DNA of 6,771 nt, taken from contig JANXYA010000408.1 in the NCBI GenBank assembly GCA_025350345.1, positions 1-6,771 of the forward strand. Reading direction: 5' to 3'. A model generated the notes under the pieces. The model was given only the letters and a program-made list of their open reading frames with translations. It did not search any database and was not told where the DNA came from. Each line of letters opens with the position of its first letter. The stretch's first letter is position 1. Shown piece by piece: positions 1 to 5,429 of this stretch. Position numbers and translations under genes: made by a program. This DNA comes from Gammaproteobacteria bacterium. Its GTDB lineage: Bacteria > Pseudomonadota > Gammaproteobacteria > Steroidobacterales > Steroidobacteraceae.

Positions 1-150
1 GTCGGGAAGCGCGAACTTGTGCATGTCCGCCGAGCGCACCAGGATGGCGTGCGGCTGGGCCATTTCCGCGCCAACTTCGTAGCGCTCGCGCGGGAGCTTC
101 TCCAGCCCGCGGCGGCTGATGTTGTTGAGCGTGAGGACCCGATAGCTCAT
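1..150 (-). CDS. serA: Phosphoglycerate dehydrogenase, N-terminal 50 codons (cut by window edge)
   Basis: SerA oxidises 3-phosphoglycerate to 3-phosphohydroxypyruvate with NAD, the first committed step of serine synthesis in the cytoplasm. The ATG lies at 148-150 on the minus strand and the frame runs open off the left edge. The visible protein begins MSYRVLTLNNISRRGLEKLP and continues with RYEVGAEMAQPHAILVRSAD. This 'TLNNIS..GLE.LPR..YEV' opening followed by 'AILVRS' is the pattern I know from the shorter (about 390-residue) proteobacterial SerA type, which differs at the N-terminus from E. coli SerA. The NAD-binding and C-terminal domains are outside the window, so the substrate assignment rests on this N-terminus and on the neighbour. 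One base separates its start from the serC stop (TGA-G-ATG), which implies translational coupling; a weak GGAA lies about 10 bases upstream inside serC. A different 2-hydroxyacid dehydrogenase is possible but unlikely beside serC. Confidence 0.5.
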   Translation of the reverse strand, partial: MSYRVLTLNNISRRGLEKLPRERYEVGAEMAQPHAILVRSADMHKFALPD

Positions 151-151
151 C

Positions 152-1228
152 TCAGCCGTTCCGCCGCGCGAATTCGCGCATAAAGCCGACCAGGACGTCG
201 ACGCCTTCCGGCGGCATGGCATTGTAGAGACTGGCGCGCATGCCCCCGACGGAGCGATGACCCTCCAGATTGACCAGGCCCGCCTCGCGCGCTTCTGCGA
301 TGAAACTCTTGTCGAGCTCCGGCCTGGCCAGCGTGAAGGGCACGTTCATCCACGAGCGGCCGGAACGCGCCACGGGGTTGCGATAGAAATCCGTCTCATC
401 GATCGCCCCGTACAGCTTCTCGGCCTTGGCGCGATTGCGCTCGCCCATGCGCACCACGCCACCCTGCCGCTGCAGCCACTTGAATACCAGGCCGGCGACG
501 TACCAGGCGAAGGTGGGCGGCGTGTTCAGCATCGAGCCTTCGTCGGCGACGAGCTTGTAGTTGAGCACCGTAGGCGTCTCCGGTCGCGCCCGCCCCAGCA
601 GGTCCTCGCGGACGATGATCACGCACAGGCCCGCGGGACCAATGTTCTTCTGCGCACCGGCGTAGATCAGCGCAAAGCGGCTGATATCCACCGGCCGCGA
701 CAGGATCGTGGAGGACATGTCGGCCACCAGCGGGGCCTCGACCTGTGGCACGAACGGGAATTCCACGCCGCCGATCGTTTCATTGGGCGTGTAATGCAGG
801 TAGGCCGCGCCGCGGCTCAGCTGCCAGCTTGGCAGCGCCGGGACGTCGTGGTAGTCGCTGCTCGCCCCATCCGCCGCCACGTTGACCTGGCAGTAGCGCT
901 GCGCCTCGGTGAGCGCTTTCTTCGACCAGTGGCCGGTATTGATGTAATCGACGACGCTCTTCGGGGTCGTCAGGTTCAGCGGCAGCGCCGCGAACTGCCC
1001 CGTCGCCCCACCCTGCAGGAACAGAACCTTGTAGTTGGCGGGAATGCCCAGCAGCGCCCTCAGGTCGGCCTCCGCTTCGGCCGCGCAGGCCACGAAGGCC
1101 TTGCTCCGGTGGCCCACTTCCATGACCGACATGCCGCGGCCCTGCCAGTCGGTCAGCTCGTCTCGGACCTGTTGCAGGACTTCCAGCGGCAGCACCGCCG
1201 GGCCAGGGGAGAAATTGAATACGCGCAC
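152..1228 (-). CDS. serC: Phosphoserine aminotransferase (class V, PLP-dependent)
   Basis: SerC transfers an amino group from glutamate to 3-phosphohydroxypyruvate, giving phosphoserine (serine synthesis). In many bacteria it also makes 4-phosphohydroxy-threonine for vitamin B6. With the start chosen here it has 358 residues; E. coli SerC has 362. Family landmarks in order are FNFSPGPAVLP (4-14), SVMEVGHRSKAF (34-45, the substrate-binding HR region), GGATGQFAALPLN (73-85), PNETIGGVEF (148-157), ADMSSTILSRP (169-179) and YAGAQKNIGPAG (189-200) with the PLP lysine at K194. NTPPTFAWY (235-243) and GGMRASLYNAMP (328-339) complete the fold. A longer reading from a TTG at 1246 adds six residues. 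I prefer the GTG at 1226-1228 because GAGGAG sits 4 bases upstream and the protein then starts three to four residues before FNFS, as in relatives. The gene follows gyrA by 72 bases without a visible terminator, so it may be cotranscribed, and it precedes serA by one base. Confidence 0.5.
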   Translation of the reverse strand: MRVFNFSPGPAVLPLEVLQQVRDELTDWQGRGMSVMEVGHRSKAFVACAAEAEADLRALLGIPANYKVLFLQGGATGQFAALPLNLTTPKSVVDYINTGHWSKKALTEAQRYCQVNVAADGASSDYHDVPALPSWQLSRGAAYLHYTPNETIGGVEFPFVPQVEAPLVADMSSTILSRPVDISRFALIYAGAQKNIGPAGLCVIIVREDLLGRARPETPTVLNYKLVADEGSMLNTPPTFAWYVAGLVFKWLQRQGGVVRMGERNRAKAEKLYGAIDETDFYRNPVARSGRSWMNVPFTLARPELDKSFIAEAREAGLVNLEGHRSVGGMRASLYNAMPPEGVDVLVGFMREFARRNG

Positions 1229-1232
1229 GGGG

Positions 1233-1238
1233 CTCCTC
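1233..1238 (-). promoter_or_regulatory. Ribosome binding site that sets the serC start
   Basis: The minus strand reads GAGGAG, then CCCC, then GTG (1228-1226). This strong Shine-Dalgarno sequence falls inside the upstream TTG-started reading of the same frame. It therefore argues that translation begins at the GTG. The 4-base spacing is a little short. Confidence 0.5.
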
Positions 1239-1300
1239 AAGGGCAACGGGGGCGGATCGGGAACGCGCCAGGGAGCATCGAGTCTAGCAAGGTCGCGGGG

Positions 1301-3913
1301 CTAGAGTGGATTCGCATCCTCGGCGCCGCTCATGCCGTCGGGCTCGATAACCTCACCGGCGCCCTCGCCTTCCCCGTTCTCCAGGCCCTCGACCCGCTCG
1401 ATGCCGGTGAGCCGTTCCCCTTCTGCCAGGCGCATCAGGCGCACGCCCTGCGTATTCCGCCCGACCACCGAAATGTCGCGCACGGGTGTGCGCACCAGCG
1501 CCCCTGTTGAGCTGATGAGCATAAGCTCATGCGCGGTTTCGACCTGCAGCGCCGCCACCATGTCACCGTTCCGCTCGCTGGTCTGCAGGGCGATGACGCC
1601 CTGGCCACCGCGACTGTGCGCGGGAAATTCCTCGAGCGGAGTGAGCTTGCCGTAGCCGCTCTCCGAGGCCGTGAGGATGTGGCCCTCACCCAGGGCAATG
1701 AGTGCGATGAGGCGCTGTCCCAGCCCCAGGCGCACGCCGCGCACGCCGGTCGCATCGCGCCCCATCGGCCGGACTTCCTGCTCCTGGAACCGGATCGCCT
1801 TGCCGCCACTGGTGCACAGCAGGATCTCGCGCGTGCCATCGGTGAGCGCGACGCCCACCAGGTGATCATCCACCTGCAGGTCCACCCCGATGATGCCCGA
1901 GGCACGCGGGCGCGAGAACGCGGCCAGCGGCGTCTTCTTGACGGTGCCGAGGCTGGTGGCCATGAAGACGAAGTGCTGCTCGTCGAACTGCTTGACCGGC
2001 AGCAGTGCGTTGATCTTCTCGCCGGCTTCCAGCGGCAACAGGTTCACGATGGGCTTGCCGCGCGAGCCCCGGCCCGCCTGCGGCAGCTCGAACACCCGCA
2101 GCCAGTAGACCTTGCCGCGGTTGGAAAAGCACAGCAGCGTGTCATGGGTGTGGGCAATGAAGAATTTTTCAACGAAATCTTCGTCCTTGACCGCGGTCGC
2201 CGACTTGCCGCGCCCGCCGCGCCGCTGCGCCTGATAGTCGGAGACCGGCTGCGCCTTGGCGTAGCCGGCGTGCGAGAGCGTGACCACCATGTCCTGCGGC
2301 TCGATCAGGTCTTCGGTGGAAAGATTGAGATGATCCCGGCTGATCTCGGTGCGCCGCTCATCGCCGTAGGCGTCGCGGATTTCCACCAGCTCGGCGCGGA
2401 TCTCCCGCGTGAGACGGTCGGGGAGCGCCAGAATCTCGCTCAGGTCGACGATGCGGGTCAGCAGCTCGCGGTACTCGCCGACGATCTTATCCTGCTCCAG
2501 CCCCGTGAGCCGATGCAGGCGCATGTCGAGGATGGCCTGGGCCTGCACCTCGCTGAGGCGGTACCAGCCCGCGTTCATGCCAAACTCGCTCGGCAGCTTG
2601 TCGGGGCGCGAGGCGGTGGGACCGGCGCGCTCGAGCATCGCGGCCACCGCGCCCGGCGCCCAGTCGCGGCTCATCAGCGCTGCGCGCGCCTCGAGGGGCG
2701 CGGCCGCCGCCTTGATCACCGCGATGATCGCATCGATGTTGGCCAGCGCCACCGCCAGGCCTTCCAGCACGTGGGCGCGCTCGCGCGCCTTGCGCAGCTC
2801 GAACACCGTGCGGCGCGTGACCACTTCGCGGCGGTGGCGCAGGAAGGCATCGAGGAGCTCGCGCAGGCCCATGAGCCGGGGCTGCCCGTCCTGGAGCGCG
2901 ACCATGTTGATGCCGAACACCGTTTCCATCGGTGTCTGCGCGTAGAGGTTGTTGAGCACGATCTCGGCGACCTCGCCGCGCTTGAGCTCCACCACGATGC
3001 GCATGCCGTCCTTGTCGGATTCATCGCGCAAGCCATCCTGCGCGATGCCATCGAGGAGCTTCTCGCGCACCAGGTCGGCGATCCGCTCGATCAGGCGCGC
3101 CTTGTTGACCTGGTAGGGGAGCTCCGTGACGACGATCGCCTGGCGCCCGCTCTTGCCGTCGATCTCCTCGATCGTGGCGCGGGCACGAATCGAGAGGCGC
3201 CCACGGCCGCGCTTGTAGGCGGTGGCGATTTCCTGCGCGCCGTTGATGATGCCGCCGGTCGGGAAATCCGGACCGGGGACGATCTGCATCAGGCCCGCCA
3301 GCGTGATCGCCGGGTCATCGAGCAGCGCCAGGCAGGCCGTGACGATCTCGGTCAGGTTGTGTGGCGGGATATTGGTGGCCATGCCGACCGCAATCCCCGA
3401 GGAGCCGTTGACCAGCAGGTTGGGCACCCGGGTGGGCAGCACCGCCGGCTCGGTCTCCGATTCGTCGTAATTGGGCACGAAATCGACGGTTTCCTTGTCG
3501 ATATCGGCCAGCAGCTCGTGCGCCAGCTTCGACATGCGCACTTCGGTGTAGCGCATGGCGGCCGGGGCGTCGCCGTCGACGGAACCGAAATTGCCCTGGC
3601 CGTCGACCAGGATGTAGCGCATGGAAAAATGCTGCGCCATGCGCACGATGGTGTCGTAGACGGCCGTATCGCCGTGCGGGTGATACTTGCCGATGACATC
3701 ACCCACGACGCGCGCCGATTTCTTGTAGGGCTTGTTATACTCGTTGCCGAGCTCGCGCATCGCGTGCAGCACGCGGCGGTGCACAGGCTTCAGGCCGTCG
3801 CGCACATCGGGCAGCGCGCGGCCGACGATCACGCTCATGGCGTAGTCGAGATACGACTGTCGCATCTCGTCTTCCAGGTTGACCGGCAGGATTTCGCGCG
3901 CAATTTCAATCAT
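1301..3913 (-). CDS. gyrA: DNA gyrase subunit A
   Basis: GyrA is the DNA-cleaving subunit of the A2B2 gyrase that introduces negative supercoils. From the ATG at 3911-3913 it has 870 residues (E. coli 875). The winged-helix/tower region opens with REILPVNLEDEM and SYLDYAMSVIVGRALPD, and the catalytic tyrosine is Y122 in AAMRYTEVRMSKL. The quinolone-determining segment HPHGDTAVYD places T at 83 and D at 87, exactly E. coli numbering, which supports this start. The GyrA box QRRGGRG is at 563-569, which separates gyrase from topoisomerase IV ParC. A six-bladed C-terminal DNA-wrapping domain follows (about 540-840, with repeated 'GTVKKT', 'GKAIRF', 'GYGKLT', 'GALVRT' strands). The last 28 residues form a Gly/Glu-rich acidic tail without lysine or arginine. 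An upstream in-frame TTG at 3919 is rejected because AAGG lies 7 bases before the ATG and would abut the TTG. Stop is TAG. Confidence 0.5.
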   Translation of the reverse strand: MIEIAREILPVNLEDEMRQSYLDYAMSVIVGRALPDVRDGLKPVHRRVLHAMRELGNEYNKPYKKSARVVGDVIGKYHPHGDTAVYDTIVRMAQHFSMRYILVDGQGNFGSVDGDAPAAMRYTEVRMSKLAHELLADIDKETVDFVPNYDESETEPAVLPTRVPNLLVNGSSGIAVGMATNIPPHNLTEIVTACLALLDDPAITLAGLMQIVPGPDFPTGGIINGAQEIATAYKRGRGRLSIRARATIEEIDGKSGRQAIVVTELPYQVNKARLIERIADLVREKLLDGIAQDGLRDESDKDGMRIVVELKRGEVAEIVLNNLYAQTPMETVFGINMVALQDGQPRLMGLRELLDAFLRHRREVVTRRTVFELRKARERAHVLEGLAVALANIDAIIAVIKAAAAPLEARAALMSRDWAPGAVAAMLERAGPTASRPDKLPSEFGMNAGWYRLSEVQAQAILDMRLHRLTGLEQDKIVGEYRELLTRIVDLSEILALPDRLTREIRAELVEIRDAYGDERRTEISRDHLNLSTEDLIEPQDMVVTLSHAGYAKAQPVSDYQAQRRGGRGKSATAVKDEDFVEKFFIAHTHDTLLCFSNRGKVYWLRVFELPQAGRGSRGKPIVNLLPLEAGEKINALLPVKQFDEQHFVFMATSLGTVKKTPLAAFSRPRASGIIGVDLQVDDHLVGVALTDGTREILLCTSGGKAIRFQEQEVRPMGRDATGVRGVRLGLGQRLIALIALGEGHILTASESGYGKLTPLEEFPAHSRGGQGVIALQTSERNGDMVAALQVETAHELMLISSTGALVRTPVRDISVVGRNTQGVRLMRLAEGERLTGIERVEGLENGEGEGAGEVIEPDGMSGAEDANPL

Positions 3914-3920
3914 GAGCAAA

Positions 3921-3924
3921 CCTT
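3921..3924 (-). promoter_or_regulatory. Ribosome binding site of gyrA
   Basis: The minus strand reads AAGG, followed by 7 bases (TTTGCTC) and the ATG at 3913-3911. The spacing is near ideal. It decides between this ATG and the in-frame TTG at 3919-3917, which lies only 1 base after AAGG. Confidence 0.5.
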
Positions 3925-3940
3925 GGTTTTTAGCCTAGAA

Positions 3941-3949
3941 AGTTTAACA
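3941..3949 (-). promoter_or_regulatory. Candidate extended -10 promoter of gyrA
   Basis: The minus strand reads TGTTAAACT, that is TGn followed by TAAACT, a 4/6 match to TATAAT with the extended -10 dinucleotide. It lies in the only AT-rich patch of the spacer. No -35 resembling TTGACA is visible 16-18 bases upstream, where the DNA is almost pure G/C, so recognition would lean on the extended -10. Transcription would start near 3933-3936, giving a leader of only about 20 bases that contains the AAGG site. This is an inference from sequence pattern alone. Confidence 0.5.
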
Positions 3950-3960
3950 CATTGCCCCCT

Positions 3961-4000
3961 GCCCGGCCCGGCCGCGCGGCTGCCGGCGGGCCTGCCGGGC
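3961..4000. repeat. GC-only inverted repeats in the gyrA-ubiG spacer
   Basis: The 40 bases are about 97% G/C. GCCCGGC (3961-3967) is repeated inverted as GCCGGGC (3994-4000). A perfect 10-base palindrome GCCGCGCGGC lies at 3971-3980. A competing smaller hairpin CCGGC (3983-3987) / GCCGG (3994-3998) has a 6-base loop. The block sits just upstream of the candidate gyrA -10 on one strand and directly abuts the ubiG GAGG site (4001-4004) on the other. It could fold in a ubiG leader RNA or bind a regulator, but in DNA this GC-rich short inverted repeats arise easily by chance. There is no T-run, so it is not a terminator. Confidence 0.5.
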
Positions 4001-4008
4001 GAGGCTCA

Positions 4009-4725
4009 ATGAGCGCTGCGCTGAACGTCGATGCGGCGGAGCTGGCGAAGTTCGACGCCCTGGCGCACCAGTACTGGGATGCCTCCGGGCCGTTGCGAAC
4101 CTTGCACAGCCTCAATCCCGTGCGCGCCAGCTTCGTCGCCGCGCGCACGCGACTGGCCGGTGCGGCGGTGGCCGATGTCGGCTGCGGTGGCGGCCTGCTG
4201 TGCGAGGCGCTGGCGCGACATGGCGCGCAGGTCACAGGGATCGATCTGTCGGCGACGATGATCGAAGTGGCAACGCTGCACGCCGGGGCGGCCAGTCTCG
4301 CGATCCAGTATCGCCAGCAATCGGCGGCATCGCTGGCCGCTGCCGCGGCGGGACAATTCGATTGCGTGTGCTGCATGGAGCTGCTCGAGCACGTGCCCGA
4401 TCCGGCGCTGCTGATCGCGGAGTTGTCCAGTCTCCTGCGACCCGGTGGCTCGCTGTTCGTGTCCACGATCAACCGTACCGCGCGGGCATTCTTTGGCGCC
4501 ATTGTGGCGGCTGAGTATGTGCTGGGCCTGCTGCCGCGCGGCACGCACGAGTACGCGCGCTTCCTGCCGCCAGCGGAGCTGGCGCGTGCTGCGCGCGGGG
4601 AGGGCCTGGAGCTGCGTGAAATCACCGGCCTCGAATACGATCCGTTCACGCAGACCGCGCGCCTGGGTGCAGGCACCGCCGTCAACTACCTGGCCTTCTT
4701 CAGCCGCGCCCAGGATTCGCTGTGA
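4009..4725 (+). CDS. ubiG: Ubiquinone biosynthesis O-methyltransferase
   Basis: UbiG uses S-adenosylmethionine for both O-methylation steps of ubiquinone synthesis, on the 2-polyprenyl-6-hydroxyphenol and the 3-demethylubiquinol intermediates. The protein acts at the inner face of the cytoplasmic membrane. It has 238 residues (E. coli 240). The family N-terminus is plain: DAAELAKFDALAHQYWD (8-24) then PLRTLHSLNPVR (28-39). SAM motif I is VADVGCGGGLL (54-64), the acidic loop is GIDLSATMI (77-85) with D79, and FDCVCCMELLEHVPDP (117-132) and LLRPGGSLFVSTINRT (142-157) follow. AEYVLGLLPRGTHEYARFLPP (168-188) matches the UbiG insert thought to contact membrane. The ATG at 4009 is chosen because GAGG (4001-4004) precedes it and it gives the usual family length. 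A TTG at 3952 would add 19 low-complexity residues encoded by the GC-rich spacer. It is first in the rightward operon and overlaps the next gene by 4 bases (GTGA). Confidence 0.5.
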   Translation: MSAALNVDAAELAKFDALAHQYWDASGPLRTLHSLNPVRASFVAARTRLAGAAVADVGCGGGLLCEALARHGAQVTGIDLSATMIEVATLHAGAASLAIQYRQQSAASLAAAAAGQFDCVCCMELLEHVPDPALLIAELSSLLRPGGSLFVSTINRTARAFFGAIVAAEYVLGLLPRGTHEYARFLPPAELARAARGEGLELREITGLEYDPFTQTARLGAGTAVNYLAFFSRAQDSL

Positions 4726-5429
4726 AGCCGTGGCGGGCACGGGCGGCGCTATTCGACCTGGATGGGACGCTGCTCGATACGGCGCCCGATCTCGCCGCCG
4801 CGCTCAATGTCCTGCTGCGCGAGGAGGCGCGAGCGCCACTAGAACTCGCTGTGATCCGCCCGCACGTGTCCAGTGGCGCGGTGGCGGTGGTCCGCGCCGG
4901 GTTTCCCGGCGTCACCGGCGAGCCGTTCGAGCGCTTGCGCCACCGCTTCCTCGAGCTCTATCGGGCGGCGGTGAGTGTGCACTCGCGCCTGTTTCCCGGG
5001 TTCGAAGCCGTGCTCGCGACGCTTGAAGCGCGGGGGCTCCCCTGGGGCATCGTGACCAACAAGGCGCGATGGCTGACCGAGCCACTGTTGATTGACCTGG
5101 GGCTGCACTCGCGTGCGGCCTGTGTCTTAAGCGGTGACACGCTGCCGGAGCGCAAGCCGCACCCACGGCCCCTGCTCGTGGCCGCCGAGCAGATCGGCGT
5201 GGCAGCGGCGGATTGCGTATTCGTCGGTGATGCGCTGCGCGATGTGCAGGCTGCGCGCGCGGCGGGCATGGTGCCGCTCGCCGTGCGCTTCGGTTACCTG
5301 GATCCGGCGGACCATCCCGAGACCTGGCCTGTCGAGGCCTGGCTTGAAGTTCCCGCCGACCTGCTGCCCTGGCTGCATCTTTCGGCGCAGCGCACGAACG
5401 CCGACGACGCGCTCGGGGCCTCGCCGTGA
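4722..5429 (+). CDS. mupP: HAD phosphatase, probably MurNAc-6-phosphate phosphatase MupP (Gph-like)
   Basis: This is a 235-residue haloacid dehalogenase-type phosphatase with all four catalytic motifs. They are FDLDGTLLDT (nucleophile D12, acid/base D14), GIVTNK (T112), ERKPHP (K145), and VGDALRD (D170, D174). A helical cap lies between motifs I and II. Gph enzymes hydrolyse 2-phosphoglycolate. MupP dephosphorylates N-acetylmuramate 6-phosphate in the peptidoglycan recycling route that feeds AmgK and MurU. I favour MupP for two reasons. The segment FGYLDPADHPETW (190-202) resembles the C-terminal 'YGY..PEDNP..W' of Pseudomonas MupP rather than the E. coli Gph end. In Pseudomonas aeruginosa, as I recall, mupP also lies between ubiG and a short-chain dehydrogenase gene. 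The two families are close, so phosphoglycolate phosphatase remains possible. The GTG start overlaps the ubiG stop (GTGA, 4722-4725), and AGGA at 4712-4715 is 6 bases upstream. The last 15 or so residues look like a loose tail. Confidence 0.5.
   Translation: MKPWRARAALFDLDGTLLDTAPDLAAALNVLLREEARAPLELAVIRPHVSSGAVAVVRAGFPGVTGEPFERLRHRFLELYRAAVSVHSRLFPGFEAVLATLEARGLPWGIVTNKARWLTEPLLIDLGLHSRAACVLSGDTLPERKPHPRPLLVAAEQIGVAAADCVFVGDALRDVQAARAAGMVPLAVRFGYLDPADHPETWPVEAWLEVPADLLPWLHLSAQRTNADDALGASP

Noticed and set aside
1229..1300. Possible terminator or promoter between gyrA and serC
   Set aside because: I find no hairpin followed by a T-run on the minus strand. The only -10-like hexamer (TAGACT, about 1280-1285) has no -35 partner.
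257..1510. Plus-strand open frame of 417 codons over serC and the end of gyrA
   Set aside because: It lies opposite two well-supported genes, spans their intergenic gap, and encodes an Arg/His-rich sequence with no motif. It is a GC-rich shadow.
3914..3919. TTG start at 3919 adding two residues to GyrA
   Set aside because: The AAGG site lies only 1 base before this TTG and 7 bases before the ATG at 3913. Only the ATG reproduces E. coli numbering at Y122, position 83 and D87.
3952..4008. Upstream TTG start adding 19 residues to UbiG
   Set aside because: The added residues (Pro/Ala/Gly/Arg-rich) come from the palindromic GC spacer. The ATG at 4009 has GAGG just upstream and gives the usual UbiG length and N-terminus.
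1529..4012. Plus-strand open frame of 827 codons antisense to gyrA
   Set aside because: It mirrors a gyrA frame whose protein is unmistakable. Its translation is rich in Arg, His, Asp and Leu without recognisable motifs, which is typical of antisense frames in high-GC DNA where stops are rare.
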